From positions 69,821 through 133,820 of the forward strand of contig QAOA01006271.1 of assembly GCA_003255065.1 (NCBI GenBank): 64,000 nt of DNA. The letters are read 5' to 3'. The stretch comes from Cercis canadensis (Eukaryota; Streptophyta; Magnoliopsida; Fabales; Fabaceae). Under the pieces are notes generated by a model that saw only the letters and a list, made by a program, of their open reading frames with translations, was not told the origin of the DNA and did no database searches. A program made the position numbers and the translations under genes. Of this stretch, positions 12,155-23,400 are shown piece by piece. How positions within the stretch are numbered: position 1 is the stretch's first letter; every line of letters begins with the position of its first letter.

Positions 12155-12795
12155 ATTAAAACAAAAACAAAAACAAAAAAATTAGGAGAAAGAGAGTTGC
12201 CTTAACGAAACCCTCTAGATGATTTGAAAAAGCCACAAGTTTGATCATTTATTTAGTATACGAAAACAAAGTAGTTGAAACACACATCAAATTCACTCAT
12301 TTATTATTCGAACCGAACTTGTGGAACACGAATAAGAGAAAAGGGTTCCACATGATTACATGTTTTACTTATATCAAGCTTGAGAGCTATATGAAATTTT
12401 TTCCTTGCTTTGCATGATTTTAAATGGTGAGTTATTACCTAAAAAAAAAAAGGTGAGGAAGTTCACGCCCCTAGTTAACACATTCTCTAAGATCAACCTC
12501 CCTTTCATGAAAGCACTTTAATTTTAGCTAATAATCTAAGGCATTAAATTATGTAACTTCTTAATTAATCAACACTTCAGAAATAAGTTTAGAGAAAAAA
12601 TAATATAGGCTAATAGGATAGTTGATTTGATTCAAAGAGTAGCTGTCCACTTTTGTGATGAGAGCAATGTGTGTATGATAAAGCTCTCAAGAATATTGCC
12701 GCTATGAAAAAAAAAAAAAAATCTGGACAGCTTTGTAAATATCCTCACCCACAATTTTTCGATATGCATGAAAAAGTCTAATTTGATTAATTTTT
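12155..12795 (-). pseudogene. LINE reverse transcriptase, inverted 5' segment
   Basis: On the minus strand, decayed RT motifs occur in correct order. GEDIYKAVQIF is near 12730-12780, an HTHIALI-like block and PISL at 12600-12680, ALKLDIS near 12385, and CGFFKSSRG followed by a QGD-like motif near 12190. Many stops are present. The next part of the same RT lies on the opposite strand from 12901, as in LINE insertions with a 5' inversion. Confidence 0.7.
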
Positions 12796-12900
12796 GAATT
12801 TTCAAGAATTCAAACTCAAGTGATACAAAAAATCCTTCAGACTTAAGTAATTTTTCATATATCTTATACTAAAATAACATTTTTCTCTTTAAACTTTCAA

Positions 12901-14866
12901 GAGGTCTAAGGCAAGGAACCCTTTCTCTTCTTACCTATTTGTTTTGTTTAGTGAAGGTTTAATTCACCTATTTCTTTGAGTAAGATTCGTAGCTTGAAAA
13001 TTGGAAGGCATTGTCCCACCTTATCTGACCTTTAATTTCTTTGCAAATGATTCTATACTCTTCTGCAAGGAAAATGCAGAATATGTAGTGTGAGAATATT
13101 TTAGATATATCCTGGACCTGTATGAATATTTAAGCCGCCAAAGACTTAATCTCACCCATCCTTTTCATTCCAAAGTAGCTGCAGACTATTAGAAGACCAC
13201 CATTATGTAGCTGATCTTTCCATTAATACCAAACAAGAATATCCTAAATACCTCTTATTTTCATTCTCTTGTAAGATTAGAGGGAATCAAAGACTACCAT
13301 ACGCCTCCTAAAAGGCGTCAAATATTCAATTTTTTTTTTTTTATAAAAGTCAAAATTTTACTTAACTAAGTCTCTCATTGGGTAAACTTTAGAAAGTTTG
13401 AGGCTTTATAAGAGCTAACAAGAGCCTAAGTGTAACTTTGGATAAATGGGCTACACAAGCCTATGTTGCTAGCTCAATTAACTAACAAGTGAAAGATTAA
13501 TATTTTTTGGACTGTTAATACTAAAAAGATATATTTGTTCAAAGTGTCTTTTCAAGTCTATAAATAATAAAGTTTCAAATTATTTTAGGTAATTAAATTC
13601 ACATTTTTTAAGAGACTTTGTTGTATTTTGGGTCACTTGTTTTTGATTAAAAAAAAAGGTAGAATTCATTAATTCTGCACACCTCAAAATCATCATTGTT
13701 GTCTCCCATTCCTAACAACAAGAAGCCATATACAAACAATATACATGTGTGAAAAGTCAATCATAAACATTACGATTGCTTTTTTCTAAGTGTCAGTGCT
13801 TCAAAGATTAGTGCTATTGCACAATAAACATGGAAAGTGAAGGCGGGTTATGAAGTAGCTTTACAACTCCTCTATAGTGAGAATAAAAATGGTACTTTCT
13901 CATTCCGTTGTCAAGTTTGGTCCTCTATTTTGGAAGCCGAGAGTTGCTTCTAAAATAAAAGTGTTTTTATGGCATCTACTGCACCAGACCTCACTGTAAA
14001 AAGCAACTTACTCAAAAGGGGAGTCAGCTGTGAAGATACAGGGTATGTGTGGTGTAACTGGGCAGAGGAAACTGAATTGGATACGTGGTTTAATGTCCAA
14101 GACCTCAAGCTATCTCCATTGATGTTGAGATCTAATGTTAGGGGTCTTCTACCCTACTCTCTTGGACACCCAACCATTTTCTTTCATTATTTTGGTTGTC
14201 ATAATTAACACAATTTAAATTTTACTGAATTGATATTTGGGCTATATTAAAAAAATTTAAGTGAATCCAATCTTGTATCAGTAGAGGTTAGACGTGAGAC
14301 CTAGGGGAGTAGGATAGAAACCCCCCTAATGCTATTAGGGTGAACTCCATAGTTGAGTGGCGGCTGTCTTTGTACTATGAATAGCAAGAACAAAGAGCTC
14401 CTGATGGTTTCTTGGAGTTGGCTGTTGTTCTTCCTTTGCAGAATCTGGATACGTTGAAATGATATTTTTGAATGATAAATTCTTCACCTGTTTGGGCTTT
14501 TCGTTTCTGGTTTGAGTAAAAAGTTCTAAGCTGCTCTTTCTTTACAAGTTCCTTAAGGTTCTTACTAATTTTCATTACTTCTCTATTAATGATTAGGGTG
14601 TGTACTTGGGCACTAGTGTCCACTATTTTTTTTTGATAACCCAATACAACTGGAATGAGCCATTCCTACTCTAGGTCCTTATTGAAACATTCACAACTGT
14701 AATTTTGTGTAGATGAGTACTTTAAGAACTTCTCTTTTTGTCAAAGGAGACCTCCACTAGTGTCCACTATTAGTAGAGGGATTTTGATTTCCTCATTTCC
14801 TTATGTACTCTTCTCTTATCTTAATTGATAAATTTCTACCTTCCAGTAACCACAAAAAAAAAAAAT
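12901..14866 (+). pseudogene. LINE reverse transcriptase, 3' segment with zinc-binding tail
   Basis: The plus-strand RT continues from a GLRQG motif (about 12903) through a block equivalent to LSHLFFADDS (around 13010-13060). It is heavily frameshifted. 13917-14115 encodes the reverse-transcriptase zinc-binding (zf-RVT) region, with IKVFLWHLLH in one frame and LLKRGVSCEDTGYVWC in another. Poly(A) at 14854-14865 is a candidate 3' end. The stretch 13290-13900 is poorly recognisable and may contain another insertion. Confidence 0.65.
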
Positions 14867-15421
14867 TGTAAATATAATCAGGAGCTAATCAATTCTTGAC
14901 AATACCTTATTCTTCCAGCTTAAAGAAAAATCAAAAAAAGAAATTACTAGATAACAACATGGAAAAAAAAGTCATAAAATATTTCCTAGACAACAATCTC
15001 AAAACAGATTATATGGAGAAATTTCCGGAACAACAAAGAAAGGACAAAAAAATTGCATCACTGCAAATGATTAAAATCTCAGAAACTTCCAATAATTGTT
15101 CAGAAATTAATATAAAACAATAGAATCGAAGTTTCAAATCAGAAGAGCTTTGACTTCACATCTGAGGTCCCAATGACACTATATATTTATTAAGAGTTCT
15201 ATCAAACAAAATGTCACTAATCACAATGCCTAAAGGAGACTGATTCTGATTCACCAGTTCTGTCTAGACTAAAGAGTCAAAAACTAATACTCAGCAAAAT
15301 GCCTTGATGCTGCACTGAGGGAGAATGTTCAAAGCCAAAAAGAAAAGGGTAATCAACCAAAAGTATCAACTTGATGTTGCTAGCTGAGGGCAACTTTCCC
15401 AAATTGACCAAAATAGTATTC
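14867..15421. other. Downstream flank of the purine permease gene
   Basis: AT-rich and non-coding. Part of it should be the 3' UTR of the minus-strand permease gene. The small ORFs overlap nothing recognisable. Confidence 0.5.
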
Positions 15422-18147
15422 TCAACATGAAGAATCATTATGGGTTTCAGCAATGGCTCTTTGTGTTCTTCTTGCCTTAGAATCATCAAGATAATTCTGA
15501 TAGATATAAGTGGTAAAACCCCACAAAGCCAAAAGCATAGAAATTATCTTCACACCATTCATCTTGTCATGAAAAACTATAAGAGAAGCAATAGGAGTCA
15601 CAGCCAAAGAGAGAGTACTGATAACATTGGAGAAGAGAGAAGACACCATAAAAATCAGGCCAACAACACCAACAGAACAAACCTGCCAAGACAGCGCTGT
15701 CCAAACCAAAGTCAATATATACGAAACTCTTCCCGTATGAAAGCCTTCCATTTCTCCATGCAAACTCCTCCATTCCCCACTTGCAAAAAGACCCACAGTG
15801 GAAACACAAGTGGCAATAAATGAAGTATAGATTTGCATTTCCAAAACAATAGAATATGTTTCTTTTTTTAGAACCTTCTGAAAGGAGAGTTGCATGAGGG
15901 AAAGCAAAAGAGAGTAAATTGCAGAAGCTCCAAGGGTACAAAGGAAGCCAACAATGTATTTTCCCTGGGAGACACCTGATGGTCCTTCTGACTCATCATT
16001 AACAGCAAGGAGTGCTGAGGATAAAGAGAGCACCACCACAGAGTTGAGAATTAAGACAGTGAACTTCTGAGCATTGATAAAATATGAGAAAACTGCATTA
16101 AAAGCTAACTGGGATGCACAAATTAGTGAATAAGTAGACGCAGAAAGGTATAAGAGTCCGGTAGAATACATCATATTGTCAGCAGCTATTAGGACTCCAA
16201 GAACAAAGTAGACTAAAGCAAGAATTTTGATAGAAGGAGGAGGACCAAAAGAAGTTGAAGCCTCCTGATGTGAAGGGATTAAAAATAATGGAATGTAAAG
16301 GATTGGAAAGGCAGCAGTTTGGACTAGAGTAGCCATCCATTTACTATTTCCACCCTTGTCATAATAAAATCTTCCAAGGAGAACAGCAGCAGATTGGCCA
16401 ACAATAAGGAAGAAAATGTTGAATGCCACCAATAACCACCACTGCCAACGTTTGTAATTTTTAATTGGAAATCCGGCCATTGTTCCATCTTTGATCATTG
16501 GCTCTTCATTATCTGTAATTGGGTATTACAATGAAATTTTAGCATCCCCTTTAGGAAAATGAACATTCCATAGAAAAATCAAAAAAGGAAGAGAACAAGG
16601 TCAGGAGAGAATTTAACTCAATTTATCAAGTACAAGAGTAAAACCTGTATAATTATCAGGACAGATATGTGAATGTAAGTATATCATTTGTGGCTGTTCT
16701 CATACAAGAATGGCGATTTGTGCTAGATATGTGTGTGATGGTAAATAACATTACACACCCCATATTATATACTGGTGAAGATAAATTTTATCAAATCTTT
16801 TGAAAAAATACACTTTATGGTGATTCTCATATCATTCCTTTAATGCAATACATCTGATTTCACAAAAACACAAACCATATCCAACCATTTATGTATGATG
16901 AGACAGTAAAATATGACAAATCCTCTTACGAAAAAAACATATTTACGAGAAGAAAAGAATTCCAAACAAGTGCAGATCAGCTTTCCTCATTCCTAATGAC
17001 AAATCCAGTTCCTTTTACTTCAGTCTTTCCCTATACAATTCAAACATATTTATCTTGCCAAACTACCAAATAGATGTATATTAAATTTTTCACCACAAGC
17101 AATCTTCACATAGCCAGACAATAAATTGAATATTATTTACCACTGTGGTTGGGTCCTGCAATGTTTATTTTCTCCCCTGTATTTCAAGGTGTCCCACCAT
17201 CAACATTACAGCCTAGCAAAAGCCAAAACAGACAACAAAACCAGAAGTTTTAAATTTTTCTCATTTTCTTTTGTTTGCTTGTTTGTTTGTTTCAAAGGTG
17301 TAATTCACAAAAACACTAATGATTTTCAATGATATACAAATTCCCACAAAAATGCAGCTGTGATTTTTCATACTATCTGGTGTAAATTTCACCAGTCCTT
17401 GAAGTTCAGATGGGCAAATAGAAAAAATGCATCCTTAGAGAAGTCCGATAACCATACAAAGAAACGAGGCATGTATCAGTTTTAGATGAACTGGATATAG
17501 AATCAGTTAAGGCTAATGAAACATGAATACAACTTCCATTAATCTATTAACTGAAGCTTAGACATGTATCAATTCTTTTAATTAAATAAAACCATTCTAA
17601 AAACAACAAGGGCCTGAAATAGAGTACTAAAATATGATCTATAACAATGGAAAACCTAAAAAAAAATACCATTCCTGGTGACATCAATGGCAATGGAAAG
17701 CATCCTACAAGTACAAGGAACTAATAAACAAGAAATTAATCGAAAGTGCTACTTAGAATTATCAAAGTGTGGCAGCAGTTATATAAACTTAGTGACGTGA
17801 ATAGCTACATGAACTAATTTAATTTCTTCAGTAAAGGCAACATCTTTCTGAATTACCAGGACCACTCAGTAAGCAATATTGTCAAACCTTGAATAAATAA
17901 AAGACAATTTCAACATTTCATCTAAATAAGTTCAACAAGTCAACAATTCTTCACACCCATTTCCCAGAATTCGAAATTCAAAGCAACCATGACAACAGGG
18001 AATTGAAAACGACTTATTGACGTATTATCAAGTTTGGAAAAAAAAAAAAACAAAACCATCTGCAATTTCCTATCTTTCTCTCAAAAATAGAAATCCAAAT
18101 AGCTGAAATGAAACTAAGAGAGAGAGAAAGCCAGAGCAACCTGTCAT
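15422..18147 (-). CDS. PUP: Purine permease (PUP-family) transporter
   Basis: The protein is predicted to import purines, cytokinin bases or related ring compounds across a membrane by proton symport (family knowledge; the substrate is not readable here). Coding exons are complement(15422..16512, 18141..18147), 365 aa. Exon 1 holds only ATG-ACA-G. The donor is GT at 18139-18140 and the acceptor CAG at 16513-16515, giving MTDNEEPMIKDGT at the amino end and an in-frame join. The body shows about ten hydrophobic segments from WWLLVAFNIFFLIVGQSAA onward. It has the family signatures LGRFYYDKGG near the start, ASTYSLICASQLAFNAVFSYFI in the middle and SLAVTPIASLIVFHDKMNG near the end. Length and layout are normal for the family. 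If the first exon is overlooked, the ATG at 16496-16498 gives a 358-aa version, which is a fallback start. The 1.63-kb intron has no obvious element. Confidence 0.88.
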
Positions 18148-18839
18148 GTTGTTCACTTTGGCAGGAAAACAAAGAAGCTTTGGCCCTGTGAAGATTGAAA
18201 GGATTTCAACGACGACAAGTAAAAGAGACGAAGTGTTCAAAGATTGAAAGGATTACAATCGCACACGATTCTTCCAAACAGAACATGATTCCAAGTTGTG
18301 GTAAATCTTATATCTGATTCTTTCACGAGTTTGAAGACGAAGCCATGACGGCAGTTGGGCTTGGGCGGGCTTCGCTCAGTTTTCAGGGCCGAGAATGGTA
18401 ACACGTGTTGGTACAACCACAAGATAAGTGTTAGACGGACTTACTATTCGTAGCGAAAAACATGTATCACTATCAAATATCAATATGAAAGAGTTGTATT
18501 CGATGTAACAAAAAAAGAGAGTTGTATTCGAATATTGGAAAGTAAACGGTGCACTTTAATTTAGATTGTGGTTATTAAGCTACTATATTCCTTTCCAATT
18601 GGTAGACCTACTTTTTGAATTTCATGCCATAAAAAAAATCTAAAAAATGAGTCACGTGATATATGTAAGAATAATTAATTTCTCATAAAAAAAAAGTGCT
18701 AAAAAAACATTAAAAAATAATTTTAAAAAATGATTTTTTTGACACCAAAGTCTATAAATTATTTTAGTGTTTCACCTAAGGTAAATGAATTTTTTGAGAT
18801 CTTCATATGACACAAAAATCAAGAGACAAGTCAAATTTT
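18148..18839. other. Upstream region of the permease gene
   Basis: 18148-18420 should contain the 5' UTR and proximal promoter. The rest is AT-rich with no recognised feature. Confidence 0.5.
18402..18407 (-). promoter_or_regulatory. G-box (CACGTG) upstream of the permease
   Basis: A palindromic CACGTG, in the context ACACGTGT, lies 255 bp upstream of the start codon. Such sites bind bZIP or bHLH factors and are common in ABA- or light-responsive promoters. Function here is inferred from position only. Confidence 0.35.
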
Positions 18840-18956
18840 ATGTTGCACAGGTACTAGTATGAGTTTTGTACTCGGTACGATACCAAACGTAGGAACGGTA
18901 ATTTTCCAAAAAAATGATATACATGTACGCCACCTCATATGTGTGTGTCTGTGTGT

Positions 18957-18987
<31 letters not shown>

Positions 18988-19330
18988 AACAAAGAAAAGT
19001 TCTTTTTTCAACAGGAATTAAAGCCATATAATTACTTTAAAGGTAGTTGGAAAAACTAGCTTTAACTGACAAATCATGTCATATTCTTTCAATTCAGTAA
19101 AGAATAGAATGAGGGCTTGGTTTGTGAATGATCAAAGCTAATGGGGGAGAAGAGAATAAATATAAAACAATGTCAAAATGAACATTTTAGCCATTTCAAA
19201 ATGTACCAATTTTTTTTTTAAAAAAAAAAAAGAATTTGAGATGGGTTTCCTCCTATGATACAAGTTTCAAGTTTTCGGTACGTCTCATAAATGAGTACGA
19301 CACCGATTTTGAAGTACTTGTACAACATAA
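18840..19330. mobile_element. MITE-like inverted-repeat element
   Basis: ATGTTGCACAGGTACT on the left matches the reverse complement of the right end (ATGTTGTACAAGTACT). Further paired blocks follow, with TGAGTTTTGTACTCGG against the arm near 19275-19300. The size is about 490 bp. A clean target duplication was not found, so the superfamily is open. Confidence 0.5.
18955..18987. repeat. (GT)n(AT)n simple repeat
   Basis: A short TG-rich then TA dinucleotide tract inside the inverted-repeat element. Confidence 0.8.
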
Positions 19331-19468
19331 GTCCAATAAAAAAAAAAATCAAGAGATGGTTCTCATCGGATAAGAGGGAAGTAGTGTTACTTCTCACGAA
19401 AATTGGGAGATAACTCAGTAACCACCAAATAGATAACTACTTTTACTAAAAATAAAATATTTAGATAA

Positions 19469-19800
19469 TTACTCCTTCCGTTTCTTTTTATTTGTTGTTT
19501 TAGAAAATAAAATTTGTTCCATTTCATTGGTCACTTTAGAAAATCAATGAGGTATTAATTTCTTTTTTCTAACTTTGCCCTTATTATCTCAACTAAATGC
19601 TCAATTACTGTACACGTTACTTGACTTTTCTTGCCTAAAATCTATCAACTAATTTACTCATACAATTTTGCTCTCTCTTTTATCTTCTTTCTCTTCCCTA
19701 TCACTTTTTACTCTCTCCACTAAGAAGAATTTTTGAAATGAGTATTTACTCTTATTTGAGAATTTGGGTGGGCAAGAGGGAGTCCTTTATCTCAATAATA
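19469..19800. repeat. Stowaway-like MITE fragment
   Basis: It starts TACTCCTTCCGTTTCTTTTT followed by ATTTGTTGTTTTAG, the familiar left end of plant Tc1/mariner Stowaway-type repeats. The expected mirror-image right end (ending GGAGTA) is not clear, so the copy is truncated or diverged. Confidence 0.45.
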
Positions 19801-19953
19801 CTATTTTATTAACAAATTCCCAACTAGTATAGGTCGAAACCATTTACAAAGTTGGTGTAGTTCTGAAAAAAAAAAAGAGTAAATACCAAGTAAGGTTAAA
19901 GCTTAAAAAACTCAAAAGGATTTTGAAATGGATAAATCCCTTTTAAGGTCATC

Positions 19954-20700
19954 ATGAGCCTATGGCAAAGCATCATCCTTTGTTACAATTTAGACCAGTA
20001 TACCAATTTTAGGCATGATTGTCATGGAAAAAGTAATAACTTAGAAGGAGTAGTAAATTTCATAACAAATTTGGCATATTACTCATTTGAAAAAATAGAA
20101 AAAATGGAAAAGATGTTAAAAGTAATATATGAAATTAGAATATTAGACTTGAGCAGTGAGAGTAAAGGATTGTTAAAGAATGTTGAACAAACATTAAAAA
20201 CCTTACCAATAAAAAATCAAGTGCTATGGATATGTGACTGGAGAAGGTTTAAAACAACACCACTAGAGCACGTAAAAATGATACAGGAAAGAAAACAATC
20301 ACGAGAAGATATATTAAAAAATTGGAAAAATGCTGAAACAATAGAAGAGATGATGTATTGGGAACAAAAATTACAAAATTTGGACTTTCCTAAGAATGAT
20401 GAAGGAAGAATTTGTACTATAAAAGAGAAGAACGATCTAGGAGTAAGAATGAATTCTTTGGATGGAATTCAACTGAATTAGAAAAATATTTCAAAAGGTA
20501 CACTGAATATATAAAAGTGAAAGAAGAAAAGGCCAAAAAGAAAAAAAAAAAAAATGAAGTACCTGGACGACCACCTCCACCTCCAAGTTTTGTAAAGGAA
20601 ATCTTAGATAAAAGCCAAGAACATTATTTTATGGAAGCAGCCCCAAGAAAACTAGAAGGAGAAATTGGAACTAGTAGATAACATCTATTTGCCTAGTCTT
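19954..20700 (+). pseudogene. Endogenous pararetrovirus: region upstream of the capsid
   Basis: A 175-aa open frame (19954-20481) and an overlapping 89-aa frame (20412-20681) are lysine-, glutamate- and isoleucine-rich and strongly biased to A-rich codons, unlike the host exons nearby. They lie directly before a caulimovirid capsid region on the same strand and probably belong to the same viral polyprotein, broken by a frameshift near 20450. I recognise no domain in this part, so the assignment rests on position and composition. As an old integrated copy it is not expected to be expressed. Confidence 0.5.
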
Positions 20701-21340
20701 AATAAAAATAACCCTCAAGCATTAGCTACAACGGGAGTCTATCTAGATATAAATTGTGTAAAAGATCCTATGAAAATAATTGAAGATTGGGCACAAGCAA
20801 ATGATCTTGTAATAAAAGCAAATGGTTGGAGCACTAAATTCACAAAGAGCTTCTTGGATGGAATTTTGAGAGGAATAGCAAAAAATTTATGGGAAAGGTT
20901 CAAAGACTCACCAAACTTCTGCTTTAAAGATAAGATAAATTTGAGAGATGAAATAATTTTCTTAATGGCTAGAGAAATAAAACGAGAATTTTGTGGAGAG
21001 CAAGATAATGAAGGACTCTATGAAGAGAGCATTAGAGAAAAACTAACAAAACTAAGAATATGTGATATGTGTTGATTTGATGAGTATACATGTGAGTTTT
21101 AGAAATATTACTATGAGCTAGATTGAGCAATTCTTTGATAAATTGCCTCAACCATGGAATCGACTAATGGCCCAAAGATATAAGAAATATCTAAAACAAG
21201 ATGAAATGATAGATACTTTAGGACTAAGGGTCCAATTTGTAAGAAAAATAATGAGAGAATATTGCACTAACACTCTTGCTATAGAAGACTCTAAGAAAAT
21301 ATTAGAAGGAAGTAGAGCAAAAATTGTTGTGGAAAACTAG
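20665..21340 (+). pseudogene. Endogenous pararetrovirus: capsid core, broken
   Basis: Two open pieces (20665-21075 and 21143-21340) resemble the caulimovirid coat-protein core. There is a segment with a tryptophan-centred helix (around 20780-20920), and then a segment beginning LPQPWN and containing TLGLRVQFV. The second piece follows a stop at about 21073. Codon use is very A-rich. The fragment is a fossil, with at least one nonsense change between the pieces. The match to Caulimoviridae is from general pattern knowledge; the genus is not determined. Confidence 0.65.
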
Positions 21341-21345
21341 TTGAT

Positions 21346-21970
21346 ATGCCTGGACAATATGGATGTCAAAGAGAACATAAACATAAAAAATATAAAAAAT
21401 ACTTTAAAAAGTTTAAGAACTACAAAGAAAAATCAAAAAGAGGAAAATACTTTAGAAGAAGAAGCTATCAAAATAGACCTTCACATAAAAACAAGCCTCC
21501 TTGTCTGCTAGGAAAACCTAAATTTGAATGTACTTGCTGGATTTGTAAAGAAAATGGTCATATATTTCCTGAATGTCCTAAAAGGCATCCTAAGAAAAAT
21601 GCAAAACTAGTTAGGGCTTATAAGAACTAGATTATGAATATCAAATAATAAATGATTCAGAAATCTCAGACACCGAAAGTATCTATGAATGGGAAGACTC
21701 GGATAATGAGTCAGAAGATGAGGAAGAATATGGATATGGATATGTATGAATGATGGCTAAAGAAATAATTAACTATGGAACTACTAGGTTACAAAAATTG
21801 TATCAATTTGCATAAAGTTGGGAAATAGAACTTGAAAAAGAAGAAAAGTCAAGAAAAATAAAATGGAAACTACCTAAAAAAGAAAAAAAAATGAAGTTTA
21901 TAAAGCCAAATTATGGAATCTAACTAGCAAACTGAGTATTGAAACCTTTGAAGGAGTTACTACTATAGAA
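21346..21970 (+). pseudogene. Endogenous pararetrovirus: capsid zinc knuckle and acidic tail
   Basis: 21346-21630 is a basic, lysine-rich stretch followed by a CxxCxxxGHxxxxC zinc knuckle (about 21531-21575), the RNA-binding motif of caulimovirid and retroelement nucleocapsids. A different frame then gives a serine- and acid-rich segment (about 21650-21730), as in the capsid carboxyl tail of these viruses. After that come short broken frames. Protease, reverse transcriptase and RNase H, which should follow, are absent. The viral similarity fades into the 49-bp tandem array at 21976. Confidence 0.7.
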
Positions 21971-21975
21971 CAAAT

Positions 21976-22239
21976 CAACCACACTAATTTAACAATTATT
22001 AACTAGAAATTTAAATTAACAAATCAACCACACCAATTTAACAATTATTAACTAAAAATTTAAACTAACAAATTAACTCTACCAATTTAAAAATTATTAA
22101 CCAAAAAAAAGAAAACTAACAAATCAACTATACTAATTTAACAATTATTAACAAAAACTTATACTAACAAATCAGCCACACTAATTTAACGATTATTAAC
22201 TAGAAATTGAAATTAACAAATCAACCACTCCAATTTCAC
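21976..22239. repeat. 49-bp tandem array, left part
   Basis: About 5.4 copies of a unit such as CAACCACACTAATTTAACAA plus TTATTAACTAGAAATTTAAA and TTAACAAAT. Unit starts fall near 21976, 22025, 22074, 22125, 22173 and 22222. The array is cut by the hAT-like element at 22240 and resumes at 23276. Confidence 0.85.
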
Positions 22240-23275
22240 CATTTTAAAAATTGGATTGGTCAGCGAACTAATGTAGCAAAAAATGACCGGTCAAACCGGT
22301 TGAATCGAAGTTTTTTTGAAACTTAAAGATTTAGAAAGAAGAAAACATGAAGGATGAAGCACAAATCTTTAAACTTAACTCTTAAGTGAAAGTCTCAAAA
22401 TTAAATATGTCTAAATATTTATAAAAATAAAAAATAACCATAAAAACCAAAAATTAACATAGCATATTGTTGATAAATAACCAAAAATAACTAAAAATCA
22501 AAGAAAAGATATAAAAACCTAATTTATATACACGTAATTAAAATGGTGTCCCATAACAAAATTAGATTATTCTAATAGCCGACATCTCTTACAAGTTCAC
22601 ATACTCTTAACATAATCAAGTTCACTATTTCTAACATAGCAAAATTAGATAATTATAACAGATAAATAAATAACCAAATAATCATAATAAGAAAAAAAAA
22701 AAAAAACCAAAGAGAGAAGGAGTCACATAGCATCAACCAAACAAATAAACACATAACCATGAAACTAATTAAATCGTGCATAATAGACTAAGAGAAAAAA
22801 AAAGAAAAAAAAGAAGAAGATGAGGATAATAATAAAGCAATGGGTTAATGGTGAAAGTTTTAAGAAATTAGTAAAAAGTCTTAAGTTAAAATTTGTGTAT
22901 TGTGTGCTTATGTATTATAATTTTTACATATTTAAATATGTAATATTAAAAAATCTACTAAATAGTTAATAAATAAATTTTTGTGCAACAATAAGCTCAG
23001 GTCTTGAGTTGTCCTAGTGGTAATTACAATTTCTTAAGACTCTCCCCCGCCCATGCATTGAGTTTGAATCAGCACATGGGCATTTTTTACCTCTCCAAAC
23101 TATTTTTTGAGAGGAGGAAAAGAATCGGCCGATTATTAAAAATTGGAACTGGTTCACCGGTTTGTATCGGTTCAAAGCAGTCCAACCAATAGAACAAGTT
23201 AAGGGTATCAACCGAATTGGTATCTTGACTAAGTACTGGTCTGACCGGCCAGTCCAATTCTATTTTAAAACACTG
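22240..23275. mobile_element. hAT-like non-autonomous element in the tandem array
   Basis: The right end reads, in reverse complement, CAGTGTTTTAAAATAGAATT, a typical plant hAT terminus. The left end, CATTTTAAAAATTGGATTGG, is a decayed version with the first bases lost. Flanking 8-mers AATTTCAC (22232-22239) and AATTTAAC (23276-23283) match at seven of eight, as expected for an 8-bp TSD. GGTC/GACC-rich subterminal motifs occur at both ends. There is no transposase ORF. Confidence 0.7.
22995..23110 (+). mobile_element. Possible SINE, second family
   Basis: TGTCCTAGTGGTAA (A-box-like) and GAGTTTGAATC (B-box-like) are spaced about 45 bp apart, as in tRNA-derived SINEs. No poly(A) tail or TSD is clear, and it lies inside the hAT-like element. 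A chance tRNA-like string cannot be excluded. Confidence 0.4.
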
Positions 23276-23400
23276 AATTTAACAATTATTAACCAAAAAT
23301 TTAAATTAACAAATCAACTCTACCCATTTAATAATTATTTACAAAAATTTAAACTAACAAATCAACTCTACCAATTTAAATTTCTTAACTAAAATATTTA
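23276..23400. repeat. 49-bp tandem array, right part
   Basis: About two and a half further units matching the array at 21976-22239. It continues the array on the far side of the hAT-like insertion. Confidence 0.8.

Noticed and set aside
13969-14208. 79-aa frame as an independent gene
   Set aside because: It matches the reverse-transcriptase zinc-binding tail of LINEs and follows other LINE motifs on the same strand.
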